Below, piece by piece: positions 34,709 to 47,900 of a stretch of 64,000 bases of DNA. The position numbers were made by a program, and so were the translations under genes. Under the pieces are notes generated by a model. That model was not told the DNA's origin. It saw only the letters and a list, made by a program, of their open reading frames with translations, and did not search any database. Numbering within the stretch: the first letter of the stretch is position 1; the number at the start of each line of letters is the position of its first letter. The stretch comes from Chamaecrista fasciculata (taxonomy: Eukaryota > Streptophyta > Magnoliopsida > Fabales > Fabaceae). Where the stretch lies: positions 19,868 through 83,867 of the forward strand of contig QANZ01039306.1 in NCBI GenBank assembly GCA_003254925.1. The letters run 5' to 3'.

Positions 34709-36500
34709 TTCAAAACACCAATACACTTGAAATGGCGGCAGCAGAACAATTAAGAGCCTTCAGACTTAATACTATTTCTTCTTTCTACATTGATATATGA
34801 GATATGACTAGTTCAACATAATCCATGTTTTTTCCCTCTTGGATCAGAGAATATTTTGAGCATGGTGTTCTAATTTATAGTTTCTTCATGTGAAACTGGA
34901 GGCTCTATTTTATGAGACCAACAATTGTAGCCATGGTTTATTGTTTCCATAACATAAAATTGTCTTCCTCTAAATTTCACACAAAATTAGGAGGAAAGAG
35001 TGTAAAATATTGAGCCATGGTTTATTAAAGAGTCTCACTTTAATACTTTATATTTCTCTCTTCAACTTCATGTAAAATATTGAGATATCCATAATTGTGA
35101 GATAGAAAATTTGAGTGAGGTCAACTCAAGTAAGTCTTGATTGATATCTACTCCCTTTATTTCTCACTTAACATAACTCTTTTTGTTAAGGTAAAAATAC
35201 CTTTTTGATCGACATATTTTACATCAGGAAAGAGACAAGTTGTAAAAGAGAAAGAGAGAGAAGTGAAGTAAAGTGACATGCTATCAAAAATGGAGAAAAG
35301 AGCCAACTTAATAATATGATCATTTTAAACCAAGTTGCATAAATAATAAATCAATTTAAACTTTTTGAAAGATAATGGACCAAAATTAACTTTGAGGGAA
35401 AGATAATTGACCAAAATGAATATTCGACCTCCCTAATATTACAACAATTCCAAATGCATGCACACTCTAAAGAGTTGAAGTCTATAAAGTTGAAAATGTC
35501 AATACCCAACTAATTGGAATCCAAGAAAATTCATAACCTGATGGACCAAAAGTATTCTTGATAACAAAAGACAACATAATGATACAGAAACTCAATCTCT
35601 CAAGTCTCAACCACATTCCAAATTCACAAAGTTTCAAAATTAAAAAGATCAACAAAAGGTTATGTTCTTGAAAAGAAAGTAAGAAACCTTCATTTTAAGT
35701 ATTAACAAAAAGAAAGCAATAGATATTAGGAATTGCAATTGTTCACTTGTGTATTTAAAGAGATATATATGACATTTTAAACTTGAAAATATGAGCCAGT
35801 AATTGCTATAATAATGCTGAACAAATTCGTCCATAAGTATTGCTATAATTTTCCTAAAGAAATTGTAATAATCAGATATAAACGAAATAGAACCACAAGT
35901 TAAACCATATGACTTCAAAAGTTAGACGATCAATAAGGAAAAAGTATCAGTTGCATCAGTTTTGTGAACTTTGTTACACAAGGTGTGGGTTCCAGCTACT
36001 TAAAAGCCTTTAAACTTATAATTATGATCAGAAATTGGAAACCAATTAGAATCAATATGACTATTTATAATAAGGAATCCAATGGTGAACAAAATATTTG
36101 AAAGTATATTCAAAACACTAGTAGAAAGGGAAGGAAAAGAAAATAAATATAACATAGGCAATTCATGAGATCAAGATGCTTCTTCAAATTCATAAAATGT
36201 AATCCTTAGGGCTTTGAATTGTCATACAATGAAAGGGACACTTTCACTTGCAAAAGGGCTATTTATAGGGCCTCAAACTAACATAACATGTAAGGAGCAC
36301 TTTGTTGATCTTGAGTAACACAGTAGTACAAATATAGAAGACAACGTAGAAACACATATATACATAACCAAACAGTGAAATAAACAATACTTAAACTATT
36401 TGAGGTCCAATTCACCACAATGTTCTTTATAAGGAACTAACAGACATATATAATAGGCCTTGGCAAATTTATGCCAAACAAGCCAATTTCATAATTATCA
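34709..36500. other. Intergenic DNA between the X8 and thymidine kinase genes
   Basis: This should contain the convergent 3-prime UTRs of both genes at its ends. Otherwise it is AT-rich, with a GACCAAAATNAACTTTGAGG-type repeat phrase near 35385-35430. No further gene is seen. Confidence 0.4.
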
Positions 36501-37989
36501 CTAAACAACTGGAGCTGCCTCAAGAAAGGAATCACTCTTAACCTTCCGCAATTCCCGCAGATTCCTTGCAGCTTCCATGGCAGCTTGGCCATTGACATAG
36601 TGATAGCGACAGACAGGCATGTACAAATCAGCCCCACCAATCAATTCAGTCTGTGTCTCTTGTGTCTTCCTCCATGTGAAGAAGGCACGTTTGCCACATA
36701 GCTCACAACGAGCTGTCAATTTTGTAACAGTATCAGCAAGTGGTATAATGTGAAGCACTGAACCAAAGTTTCTCCTGAAGAGTAAAACAGACACCCATCA
36801 ACAACAGAAGCAACTTAAAAAAAATTCCTAATATTAAAATTTGAAAGCCATCAAGTGAGTTATCAGTAATGTAAACATGCTTGAGAATTAAGAATAAAAG
36901 AATGTAAGAAAATTCATTTTTAAACAGCACCTTAAATAGTCACCATCCAGACCGGCTACAATGACAGTTTTACCATCATTGTCAGCAACTTTGCAGCAAA
37001 AATCATAAAGATCACCGAAAAATTGGGCCTCATCAATACCAATCACATCCAACTGCACCCACAATATAAGCAAAAGATCTCAGAGACATGACCAAAATAA
37101 TCACATCAACGTAACATATTGTGTAGACACATGAGATGGAGAACTTCTGGTTCTGTCCTTCAGCCATATACACTGGACATGGAATCTAGTTTGTTCGCAA
37201 ACGATCTTGATTCAAAGCACCACTTTATATTAAAAAAAATTATAGTTTGCCAGTTATCCGAGCGTTCCATTATGAAGGAAGAAAATCTATAATTATTGTC
37301 AAAGTTATGAACACCCTTGGTTCTTGTAATTCCCTTTTACTGGTTCACCTAGCAGGACTCAAGATCTAAATAATTAAGAATGAAAACTCCATCAACTGCT
37401 ACTTTGATCTTATTTTCTCGTGAGAGTACTCTACAGAAAAGCCTTTTACTAATCAGCAGGAAGATCCCATGTGAACAGTATCAACGTAAGGTAATCAAAA
37501 TAATAGAAAATAGTAACTAGAGCATTATCACTACCTTTTCATAAGAATCATCGCCATAATTTTCTCTAAATGACGACAGATCTGACAATGCCCAGCATGG
37601 AAATTTAATCCCATCATGCGTCACAACCGAATCAACTGCATATCTCGTATCCTTACTGGATTTGATCATCGCCACATTTCTTTACATAATAAAAAAAAAA
37701 AAAAAAAACAANNNNNNNNNNNNNNAAAAAAAAAAAAAAAAAAAACAATAAGAGATATAGGTAATCCTCGGAAAAAACACGATTCTTTTAACAAACAGGA
37801 TCAATTAACAAAAGGGCAAATGATAATTTACTACCCAGAGATACTTTACCTGCCATTTTCACCCTCTGATTTGATACGACGTAGTAGAGCTGTAGTTTTC
37901 CCAGCGAACATTGGACCGACAATAACGTGAACTTCACCGGTAAGGCGACGAGAGGATTGGGAAATTGAGTTATTAGTGGAAGATGCCAT
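36501..37989 (-). CDS. TK1: Thymidine kinase (type II, TK1-like)
   Basis: Four exons on the minus strand, in gene order 37989-37850, 37679-37535, 37052-36931 and 36774-36501, join to 681 nt (226 residues); all splice sites are GT-AG and phases agree. The enzyme phosphorylates thymidine with ATP to give dTMP in the salvage pathway. The P-loop GPMFAGKT is at residues 25-32. IDEAQFF (101-107) contains the likely catalytic Glu103. Cys159, Cys162, Cys191 and His194 fit the structural zinc site, and MPVCRYHY follows the substrate-lasso region. Start choice: MASSTNN at 37989 begins a short N-terminus of normal length; an upstream in-frame ATG (38034) would add 15 residues. Plant TK1 proteins are cytosolic or dual-located, and no transit peptide is evident. 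Intron 1 contains a short N gap in an A run. Confidence 0.93.
37712..37725. other. Short assembly gap in TK1 intron 1
   Basis: Fourteen N inside a long A homopolymer, probably a homopolymer that was not resolved in assembly. Confidence 0.95.
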
Positions 37990-38090
37990 TGAATCGATGA
38001 AGGAAAAGCGAAATCGATGGAAGTTTTGATTCAAGATGAGGAGAAGATTTGGGAAGATGATGGTGAGAAAGGAAGGCGATCGTGGTTAGA

Positions 38091-38100
38091 ATATATATAG
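38091..38100 (-). promoter_or_regulatory. TATA box of the thymidine kinase gene
   Basis: CTATATATAT on the minus strand, about 100 bp upstream of the chosen start codon. No clear E2F site was recognised nearby. Confidence 0.45.
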
Positions 38101-38396
38101 GAGAATTTGGGAATTTGAGTATGGTGTATGAATTGACCACCATAGGAGCGTTTGAATTTTGGGAATGAAAGATTTGAAAATGTGGAGGGAAAGAGTTTAG
38201 AATTTCGAGAATTAGATTTTGGAGGGAGAGGGAAGGACGAGGCTTGTTGAGCAATTCATTTAAATATCTTCCCAACAAGGCAACAAACAAATAAGAGTGA
38301 CGAGGAAGCTTTCGCATAAAGATGGATACTTTAATTAATATAGATTTAAAATTTATACTATTCTTCGAAAAGGAATAAATATAAAAGGTTAAAGTT

Positions 38397-38796
38397 TATT
38401 TTCAGTCAATATTTTTTTTTTTTGCACTTTTTAGTTTCATATTTTTTTTTTAGGTTGTAGATTTGGTCTCTTATCACTTTAGATCTCATATCTTTTGGTC
38501 AAGTTATAAAATTGGTCTCATATTTTTGCAAAAAGCTCTACTGTCAGTCCCACTTAATCAAAAGATATGAGACTAATTCTGCATATGACTCAAAGATATG
38601 AAACTAATTCTACAACATGACAGAAATATATGAGACCAATTTTACAACCTGGCTCAAAGATATTAAATCAAAAATGCAATAAAAGATTAAATATGCAACC
38701 TGAGCAAAAAAAAAATATGAGATTAATAGTGTAACAAAAAAATTATAAGACTAAATTGAAACCTGAACAAAAGTTATAAAATTAAAAGTGCATACC
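38397..38796. mobile_element. Inverted-repeat MITE relic (GGTCTCATA type)
   Basis: A near-palindrome: the left arm GGTTAAAGTTTATTTTCAGT is mirrored by AAAATTAAAAGTGCATACC on the right. The interior has repeated ATGAGACCAATTTTACAACC / TTGGTCTCATATTTTTGC phrases in opposite orientations. More degraded than its relative at 32878-33227. Confidence 0.5.
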
Positions 38797-39379
38797 AATA
38801 TAAAATATGTAAAATTCGTTTTATTTTGGCCAATATGTAAATTTTGTTATATAAGAAATTTCTATCATTTGAGTATATTATAATAGCCAAAATCCTAAAG
38901 TGGTCCGAGTAGATTTTAAATTTAAACCTTATTTTTCATTTGTTTAATATTGATACCATATATTTATATAATTCTCAAATTATTCTAAAAAAATACTGAA
39001 TATTTAATCATATATTTTACGTTTCAAAGAAATCGAAAAAAAAATATATTTTACGTTTCAAATTGTTATTCCACCTAAGGTAAAAAAGATTAAAAAAAAT
39101 TATATATATTAATAATTAAGTTGTTGGAGGCCCACATGTTTTTTCTTTTAGAGGATCCAATTTTGGTCTCACATCTCACAATTGAGTAGTGAGGTAAGAT
39201 GATTCATTAGTAGGCCCGTCAACAGGGCTCTCAAGTCAGCCCAAATACTATGCTTGGGCCCAAATCCTAAGATGGACACTAAAATTATCAAAATGGATCG
39301 GATAATAAGAGTTATGTTTTTTATTTAATTATTATTATTGATTATTATTAATGTTATGAAAATGAGATGTATAAACGTG

Positions 39380-39500
39380 AATGATCCTTACACGTGGTGG
39401 GAAATCTTTCTGGGTGGGCTTCATTTCCATGCGTCCATGCAGACACAAAAGCTGTCTAGTGTTCACCATCCAAGGATTTTTATTTTTGCCCTATTAAGGA
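39380..39500 (+). promoter_or_regulatory. Promoter block with a G-box shared by the RNA-binding paralogues (copy A)
   Basis: TTACACGTGGTGGGA with CACGTG at 39391-39396, followed by GTGGGCTTCATTTCCATG and AAGCTGTCTAG. The same ordered phrases occur upstream of paralogue B at 52425-52535. CACGTG is the core of G-box/ABRE sites bound by bZIP and bHLH factors; function here is inferred. Confidence 0.55.
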
Positions 39501-39549
39501 AAAACATATTTTTTTTATGGTACAAAAGCAAAAACATATTTGATAAATG

Positions 39550-40070
39550 ATAAAACCTACTTTTTGGTTCCTGAATAGTTATTGAGTCAATGATTTAGTC
39601 CCTGAGTTGTAAGAAAATATGAATCAATACCTGAATATTACACCATTGTCAACTTTTTGGTCCATGAATTGTAAGAAAATACGAATCAGTTCCTGAATTT
39701 TTCACCATAGTCAACCTTTTGGTTCTTCAATTGTAGGAAAATACGAATCAGTCAATGAATTTTACACCACCGTCAATCTTTTGGTCCTTGACTCTGGTAT
39801 AAAGATTCACAACGATTAACAGCTCAAGAACCAAAATATTGACTGTGATATAAAATTCAGTGGTTGATTCGTATTTTCCTACAATTCACTATTCAGAGAC
39901 CAAAAGGTTGATAATGATATAAAATTCAGGGACTGGTTTGTATTTTACTATAATTCATGAACCAAAAAGTTGACGATGGTGTAAAGTTTAAGAACTGATT
40001 CATATTTTCTTACCATTCAAGGATTAAATCATTGACTCAGTAACAATTCAATGAGCAAAAAGTAAATTTT
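39550..40070. mobile_element. Inverted-repeat MITE in the promoter of paralogue A
   Basis: Long mirrored arms: TACTTTTTGGTTCCTGAATA with TTGAGTCAATGATTTAGTCC on the left and the complements GGATTAAATCATTGACTCAG and GCAAAAAGTA on the right. The phrases ATGAATTGTAAGAAAATACG repeat inside. A TSD could not be fixed. It separates the G-box block from the TATA region of paralogue A and is absent from the corresponding place in paralogue B. Confidence 0.6.
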
Positions 40071-40252
40071 CTGTTGATTAATTGATTCCCAATTTCACAT
40101 TTTAGATCTTATTTAATTTAACTATTTGTTTTTCTACTTCCCCACTGTAATTTTATGATTCCCATTATTTTAATCAAATTCGTTTATTTGAATTTTTTAA
40201 AAAAACAATGTAATAAAAGCGAAAATCTTCCTCTTCTCATTTCCAGTGTCCC

Positions 40253-40260
40253 TATATATT
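40253..40260 (+). promoter_or_regulatory. TATA box of RNA-binding gene A
   Basis: TATATATT inside GTCCCTATATATTTCT, a phrase shared almost exactly with paralogue B (TATA at 52759). The shared leader starts right after it. Confidence 0.6.
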
Positions 40261-40409
40261 TCTCAGACCAAGCGCCTCGCAGTTTCTCTCTCGTCTTTTG
40301 CTTCTCTTCTCTCTATAGTTTTGTGTATATATGTTTTTTCAATCGGTTTGGGAACTGAATTTGCATTCGGTAATCTAATTAAACACAACTGGAAGACGAA
40401 GAAAAGGGC

Positions 40410-40479
40410 GGGGAGGCATAGGAAGATAATGAACTTGCCCTCTGTTCTTAATCTCATTGTGCCTCCCCTCAGATCTTAG
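40410..40479 (+). promoter_or_regulatory. Leader hairpin and upstream ORF of RNA-binding gene A
   Basis: GGGGAGGCA (40410-40418) can pair perfectly with TGCCTCCCC (40460-40468) around a 41-nt loop. A 16-residue uORF (MNLPSVLNLIVPPLRS) starts in the loop at 40429 and ends with TAG at 40479, so its 3-prime half includes the stem. Paralogue B keeps the stem, the loop length and the codons but lacks the ATG. Both a uORF and a stable stem near the start would be expected to lower translation or respond to a binding protein; this is inference. Confidence 0.6.
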
Positions 40480-40741
40480 TTCTCTGCCAGATTCTGCATC
40501 TTTCTTGTTTAAATCGGTGGGTTTGGACGAAATCTGGATTGAAGTTTTGATCTTTGCAAAAATTTCATGTGCCTTTGGATCTCGATGAATTCGCTGATTG
40601 AAAATATTTATGGGTTTTTCAGAAGTGCTTAATTCTGGGTTTGATTTACTGCTAGATGAAGGATCCGACGTTTACTAATTGAATCCGGGAATATCTGTAT
40701 TTGCACCGTAAATACAGTTTCTAAATTTGTCATAATTGAAG

Positions 40742-41077
40742 GTATCGCTTATAATGTTTTTTTTCTGGGTTGTAAATGCATTAGATAACAACATAATTGG
40801 AACTATATTTAATTGAACAGTTTGATAAATGGTAATGCTATTAAGTTTTTGTTATATTCTATCCGAGGAAACGCTTCTTTTTCATTGTTTTTGATGGGTT
40901 GTTGTTATATTATAGCTGTCTAATGAATTTGATTCACCATGGACCTGCCTTTTCTTTTATCCTCGAATTGGGTGCTTGGTTTATGCTAAGGAAGCTTGGC
41001 TTTATCCTTTCAGATGATGCTGCCACTTGCATTTGTGAGTAATTGAACTTAATGGATGAAGTCTATTTTGTATGTAG
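40742..41077 (+). other. Leader intron of RNA-binding gene A
   Basis: Donor TTGAAG|GTATCG and acceptor TATGTAG|ATAAAATG. The same sites are seen in paralogue B (53237-53563). The start codon lies five bases inside the following exon. Confidence 0.65.
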
Positions 41078-41082
41078 ATAAA

Positions 41083-44000
41083 ATGCAATCAGATAGTGGC
41101 AAGTTATTCATTGGTGGAATATCATGGGACACAAATGAAGAGCGGCTCAGGGAGTACTTCAGTCATTATGGGGAGGTTGTGGAAGCAGTGATTATGAAGG
41201 ATCGGACTACAGGTAGAGCCCGTGGATTTGGTTTTGTTGTTTTTGCCGACCCAGCTGCTGCAGATAGAGTCATAAAAGAGAAGCACAATATTGATGGAAG
41301 GATGGTAATTATGTTCATCTTCTCCGTTAAATTTAGGCATTCTTTTTTTTTTTTTCATTGAGATTTTCTTGTCAAATTTTATGACTTCAGAATGTTCCAT
41401 TCCCCAGGACCATTTCAGTTTCTGAATTGACTTGTACTCTAAATTCAAAGATTGGTTCTACAAAACTAGAATTCACGATGAACCAAAAGTTAATATTGTC
41501 TCTTTGTTTTGCTTTGTTCAATACTATTTTTTTTTCTTCTTTTGTTCATGATGTTGCTTTGGGATAGACTGATGTGTCTTATGCAAAATTTCTTTACTTC
41601 TAAAACTGTTTCATCTATGATTAGGTTGAGGCAAAGAAGGCTGTTCCCAGAGATGATCAGAACATACTGAACAGAAGCAGTGGTAGCATCCATGGTTCTC
41701 CTGGTCCAGGCCGCACAAGAAAGATATTTGTTGGAGGTTTAGCCTCAACAGTTACAGAGAGTGATTTCAAGAAGTACTTTGATGAATTTGGGACGATAAC
41801 AGATGTTGTAGTGATGTATGATCACAACACTCAAAGGCCAAGGGGCTTTGGATTTATCACCTATGATTCTGAAGAAGCTGTTGAGAAGGTCTTGCTTAAG
41901 ACTTTTCATGAACTGAATGGTAAAATGGTCGAGGTCAAGCGTGCTGTTCCTAAGGAGCTATCGCCAGGACCAAATCGCAGCCCACTCACTGGATATAACT
42001 ATGGTTTGAGTAGGGTCAATAGTTTCTTAAATGGCTTTACACAGGGGTATACCCCAAGTGCTGTTGGAGGCTATGGACTGAGGGTGGATGGTCGATTCAG
42101 TCCTGTTGCAAGTGGTCGAAGTGGATTTGCTCCATTTGGATCTGGTTATGGAATGAGTATGAATTTTGAGCCTGGCATGAACCCTGGATTTGGGGGAAAT
42201 GCAAATTACAATACCAATCCTAACTTTGCCCGGGGATTAAATCCTTATTATATTGGCAGCTCAAATAGATTTGGGAGTCCAATGGGGTATGATGGTGGTA
42301 ATGGAGGAAACAATTCTTTCTTCAGCTCTGTAACTCGGAATTTGTGGGGGAATGGTGCTCTTAATTATGGAACAAGCTCTGCAAATTCCAGTGCATACAT
42401 GGGAACAGGAGGTGGGAATGTTGGAGGTAACTCATATGGCAACAATGGAGTGAATTGGGGTTCTTCAGCCGTTTCTGGTCAAGGTAGTATGAACAATGTG
42501 TCACAGAGTAGTGGCAACCTTGGTTATGTAGGCGGTGACAACAGTTATGGGTTGGCCGCTGGAGGGTATGGAAGGAGCAGTGGTACCAGCATTGCTCCAA
42601 CATCATCATACTCTGCATCAAATGGTGTGTTTGATGGGGCTTTTGCTGATTTTTACAATAGTAGTTCAGTTTATGGGGATCCCACTTGGCGATCTTCAAG
42701 TTCTGAGCGAGATGGGTCTGGTGCCTTTGGTTATGGGCTTGGTAATGCAGCTTCAGATGTTTCTGCAAAAAGTTCTCCTGGTTATGTTGGTGGTTATACT
42801 GTTAATAAGAGACAGCCAAATAGGGGTAAGAGCCACCTCAATTTTATCTTATTTCTACTTCCTTGTCAGTCTCTTTTTTTCTCCATTGAAATACTTGCAT
42901 GGCTTTAATGTATAAGAGCTATATAAATATTTACTGTAAACCTTGAAAAAATGGTTAGATAGTTAATAACTGCATCATTTTGGTTTGAGACTTTTAGCAC
43001 AGCAGTCTACATGAATAGGCAATGTTTTCTACTAGTTTATTGACAAAATTCTTCATGATCTTCTGCATGACTTATGAGTGAATTTCCAATCCCTAGCCAA
43101 TTGATCTCTTACTACTGGAAGATTTGCATTTTGTTTTTCAAATCTAGTTCTAGAGTATTACTTTGATTTATTGTCTAGTAGAGGATACATGTAAGGGGTA
43201 TGTGATTTAATGTAAGTTAATACATTTCGTAGATTTTTTTTTTGTATAGAAAATGTACACTGGGTAGCATGCAGAATTCTATATAATAGAGGGACTGGAC
43301 GGATAATTAGTTACATGAAATGAGACAAGCATGATTGAAATACAGAAGCTGATGTCTATAAATTTCTTTTCAAATATATTCGTCATCTTCAGTCTTGGTG
43401 AAATTGAGTGGTTTATCAAACTGATCCATTATTTGGCTTTTCACTGTTTGAAACTTCCCTTTGTATATGTGTTTTAGTTGGGATTTAATTTAACAGAGAA
43501 GACATAAAGACAAAAGTCACAAGTTTACTTCCTGTATTTTGGGTAGGTATAGAAGGAAATAGATGCATTAGGTGAAGTACTTGGAAAATTTTTAGATGCC
43601 TATACAGAATACTTTTTATCTCTCTTGTTATAACTCTTAACTCTTGTTTCAAATTCGATAGTTCTGTTACGACTCAATATTCATCAGCCAGGTCATAATG
43701 TACCTCCTTCTGTCTGTATCTCCATGATCACTGCAGAGTTATCCATCACACATTTCTTTAATACAAAAAAGAAATTTTTTTCCCCGTTTGCTAAGGTTGT
43801 TATTTTTAATGAACTCTTATGGCCTTTTTTTTAGAAACAAACTTAGGTAAGGCTCTTTAGATCTTTGCTATAAGGTTCTTCCAATTATAAGCTTGATTCA
43901 CATTCTATCTCTTCTATGGGTGGTCATTCCAAATTGTGTGTTTCATATTCTCTCTACTATGATTGGTCTTTTGGCCAAAAAAAAAAAAAAAGAATACTAT

Positions 44001-47000
44001 GATTGGTCATGCACAAAATTTTTGTCATATGTCATATATTTTATTGGGGAATCTTATAGCAAAGATATAAGGAAAATTACTTAAGTTTAACCCCTTTTTT
44101 TTTCCTTGTAGTCCACCCCTAGGAAATAATAGTTTGCTTCTCACCTTGTAAGATCAAAGGTTTCATTGTTAAGATCTTCTGTTAGACCTGCATTAGTTAA
44201 ACCATACACTAGAAGAAAGGGAGAGTAGAAAAGGGCTGGACCCAAGGCAATGGGCTTAATGCAGAAGAAACAATAGTGTACCAGAGGAAAGAGGAAAAAA
44301 AATGATGAGCTGGACCTGGTGGGAAATGTAGTGGTTGTGTAGGTATATATATAGCATAGGTTGTTAGGGTTTAAAGGAGAGAAAAATTAGGGAATGGTTT
44401 GGGAGAGAGTCTAGCCTCTTGAAAGCTAGACAACCTTAGGTTACTATCTTTATTTCTGTTGATTATTCAGTTTTTCAAGTAGGGTGCTTCTGCAGTGTTT
44501 GGTTCTTGAGTTTTCTGGTTCTGCTAGCCATTTCTGGGCTATGTTTTATTGTGTCTGCTGTATGGAGTATTATATTCTGTTATATATAAGATAGAGTTAC
44601 ATGAATAGAGGTACAATGTTGACTAATCACACCTTGTTCTATTTCTATGTGACTATCCCTGTGGAGCTGCATGATTTCATTGTGTCTCAGTTTTCCTTGT
44701 AGGATAATTCTGAAGTTTTTTGAGAACTAAGGATATAGAGATGAAACAAATGAAAAAGGGAGTGGAAATAACCAATTTTTAAAGTCTTAAGTTCCTCTTA
44801 TGATTGATGTGATTCTTTTGTTCCCTCCTCTACTATTCATGTCCTTCATAGTAACTGCCACCCTTTGAGTGAGCTTCTAGTATACGAACTTGTATCTTGA
44901 TAAAGCAGTATTTCACTCAATGCCGGGCAGCTAGAGTTCTATTTACTTGGTTGTCTTGACAACACATTTACATGGTTCTAGGATAATTTAAATATTTGAT
45001 TGCTTTAATTGACATGGCTGAATGTATTGTCTGTATGCAATGTGGCATACTTGTTATTTTATTTGGTCATTTTCTATGTTGATTCCACTAGCTAGAAAAA
45101 ATCCTTAGAAATGCCTTTTGCCTACTTTTTATTTACTTCCTTCTCTTCCTATAATTTCAGGTAGCCATCCATTATAAGTTGTAAATTTTCATTGAAGATT
45201 CTTGTCTGTGGCTTGAAATTGAGACATCACTTGGTAAAAAAAAGAATATTAAAAAGATGAATGGTGGCTATAACAAACACAACAGAAAAAAAATGTATTT
45301 TCAAACCAAATTATTTGTCTATAGAATATGTTTGGAAGCTATTTCATATGATAGATTATAACAACTATCATTAATATAAATTGTTTTAGGTCAATTGCTT
45401 GGTTTTATTTGTGTCAAGATCAGTTTTCATGTAATTCCTTAACAGAGATTGACCCTAGATGGGGATATTGTGTTGGGTGTCATTGCTCCTTGATCCTCCT
45501 TCTCTTAAACTACATTACACAGTAACTATTGAATATTAATGTCATAACTTAATCGAAATTAGAGAGTTAACCCTGAAACCTATATGATAGTGTTGACAAA
45601 GATAATTATCAAGATTCATGTCTAGTAACATTTTTTCCCCTTTTAAGAGAAACTGAGCAAGGATAGGACGTGAACTTGTGATGCCCAATCCCTTAGAGTG
45701 GTTGGATGTGTTTCTGTGAGTTGAAAATTACCTGATAGATGAAGGAAAAAAGGGTTCAGGTTGTAATAACTCTGCTTTAATTCCATCCCTTGATTTAATT
45801 AGAACTTTATTTTTATTTTTCGATTTTCTATATTTTTACTATGAGCTCTCTATGTTGGTACTATCTTCATTATGTCATTTCTTACACTTACATCCTCAAA
45901 ACTTGAAAAGATGAGAAAAAGGTATTTTACCTCTCACATCTCAATGAAGCCATAAAAATGTTACTTTGTTGTTGTTCCTTATTGTCTTAATTTTGTTTTG
46001 GCTCTTATATTTTGCTTAATGTTTATAATATAAGATAAGGACACTGGAGTATGCAATTACAGCTGTCGCTGTTATTTTGCATGTAGAGAAATCATCATGG
46101 GCTGTCACATGTTTTTGGTGTCTGTTTTTCTCCCCATCAACCCCTCTATTCTTCACCTGATAAGTTGAGGGAAATATAATCAATTTCACCGTATTTACAC
46201 CGGGAATGATTTGCCTTTATAATTTTTGTGATATGAAATTCTCATTTATAACCAAAAAATCTGGTGTGCTAAGGGCTGGGGGTCTGGACAAAAGTCCTAG
46301 TCTTTTGATGTTTTCATCAAATTGTTTTTTTGGGTATCAGTATAACTTTTGTGAAGCACGAAGAAATATGGTGTTGTCTTTTATTGACAGCTGAATTTCT
46401 ACACCAAATGGCCACAAGTCTCTATCAAGTTTCAGAGTTTGTTATAAATAAGCTTTACTTTTTAATATTATTAACTTAATGTAGTAACCCTCATTTGGAA
46501 AACTTCCTGCAACCCTATCTTATAATTTGTGGACCTCCCTGATTTTCACTTGTCGTTTTGTTATCATAAAGTCTGTTAAGGAACTGGTGGGGCAATTTTT
46601 GATTGTCATCATTGAACGATCCTATCTAGATCACGGGCTTCCTTTACCAGTTTCCTAGTATCTCTACTTGTAAGTTGCAACTATAAACTAGTCAAGTGCA
46701 AGGCACTACTAGTACAAGCCCAGCCCACTAGTCTTTAACACACTTATCTAAACTAAACAATGGCTCACACACTGAAATTTAAAATTCTGTTGTTTTATCA
46801 TTGGATAAACAAAGTTTACATAATCATATTTTACATTCAAAATTGCACTACATTTTAGTTTATAAATTTTTAATATCCTCTAAAACGTTTTCTTGACTCT
46901 TGTACAACTATGAGCTTGATTAAATAGTCCTATATGGTTGTTGAACAATCTTAGACGGGCCTCCTGGTTTGTTGTTGGGACTTGGGATGTTCTTTGGTCT

Positions 47001-47437
47001 GCGTAGATAACACTTGACAAATAAAAGGGATCCTAACCTCAAACCAGTAGTTACATAATGAAACCTTTTTATGACAAAAAGGACATGGTTGCAATGGAAC
47101 TGCTGTGAGTGGTGTTTTTTGTTAGAAAACATGTTTTATATTTCTATGACTTGCTTAGATTTTGTTAGTTTCTCGGAGTGTGGATTCCTCAACTCTTAAT
47201 ACTTGCTTACATGTTTTACCTTTCTATGACTTGCTTATATTTAATACTTTCAGTCATTCCTCTCTATTTTATCCATGTGTTTGGCTTTTTCTTCATTGCA
47301 TTCTGACTATATTTATTTATGTAGTTTACATGGAAATATGTCAATTATTGTTTGTTTTCTGTTACAAATTAAGTAGTATCATTGACTCGAATGCTGAGAT
47401 TGAAACTTGTTTATTTGCTTCAGGAATTGCTACATAG
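41083..47437 (+). CDS. Musashi/hnRNP-like RNA-binding protein, paralogue A
   Basis: Coding exons 41083-41304, 41625-42825 and 47424-47437 join to 1437 nt (478 residues); all introns are GT-AG. Two RRMs: RRM1 with RNP2 LFIGGI (8-13) and RNP1 RGFGFVVF (47-54), RRM2 with RNP2 IFVGGL (108-113) and RNP1 RGFGFITY (147-154). A linker containing SPGPGR separates them. Residues from about 190 on form a Gly/Ser/Asn/Tyr-rich low-complexity tail of the prion-like kind, ending RQPNRGIAT. The layout is that of plant hnRNP/Musashi-type proteins that bind single-stranded RNA in mRNA processing or transport. Met at 41083 is preferred over an upstream in-frame ATG (41056) because that lies before the leader-intron acceptor and paralogues begin MQSD. 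The last 14 coding bases lie beyond a 4.6-kb intron; intron retention would instead add a short unrelated tail. Confidence 0.92.
42826..47423. other. Terminal intron of RNA-binding gene A
   Basis: A 4.6-kb intron. It shares scattered phrases with the matching intron of paralogue B (for example GTAGAGAAATCA near 46083 and 59253), showing common origin. The stretch about 44170-44700 (TGTTAGACCTGCATTAG, a TATATATA box, then GAGAGTCTAGCCTCTTGAAA) looks like an LTR with its promoter, but no TSD was found. Elsewhere only AT-rich sequence is seen. Confidence 0.5.
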
Positions 47438-47900
47438 GAAGATCATTTTGAGGACACGAACTTGTAGGTGAGGAAGATCAAACAGTGAAGCAGGTGAATT
47501 GTGTATTTTACAGATCACTGTGGTTACTGTGTTTGATAAAAAAGACTTTAAGGTGTTTGGTTATGCTAGAACTAACGGAAGTGCCTATTTTGAGGATCAG
47601 ATATAGAGATAGAAGAAGTTACAAAAAGGGAATGTTTAAGGATTGAGTTTTGAGTTTCCTTTAGGTTTTGCAGTTTTTGGGATTTGAGTGAGATGTAAAA
47701 TCAGTTTGCGGGATACAGTGGAAGTGTATCATGCATCACATGTGAGGCAGCAATATAAGAAAAACTGAAAAAGATCAACATTTTTTTGTCTTTGTTTTTG
47801 TTCATTGTTGGTAGATTTTTATCTGTATTGTCTCTCCAAGATGTGGGTTCTGCTCAGGAATTGTTTTGTTTCCTACTCCATCATTTTGTTTTGTTTTTTG
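47438..47900 (+). other. 3-prime UTR of RNA-binding gene A (inferred)
   Basis: After the stop codon the sequence stays alignable with paralogue B (AACAGTGAAGCAGGTGAATT, CTAACGGAAGTGCCTATTTT, AGTGTATCATGCAT), as expected for a transcribed 3-prime region. The poly(A) site was not identified. Confidence 0.5.

Noticed and set aside
36437..36640. Alternative frame over the last thymidine kinase exon
   Set aside because: Shifted-frame shadow of the exon that carries the CELCGKR zinc-site motif.
42361..42768. Minus-strand 135-codon frame opposite the RNA-binding gene A tail
   Set aside because: Shadow of the Gly/Asn-rich coding strand; His/Gln-rich with no motif.
44170..44700. Solo LTR in the intron of RNA-binding gene A
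   Set aside because: The sequence style fits an LTR, but neither ends nor a target duplication could be fixed, so it is only mentioned in the intron entry.
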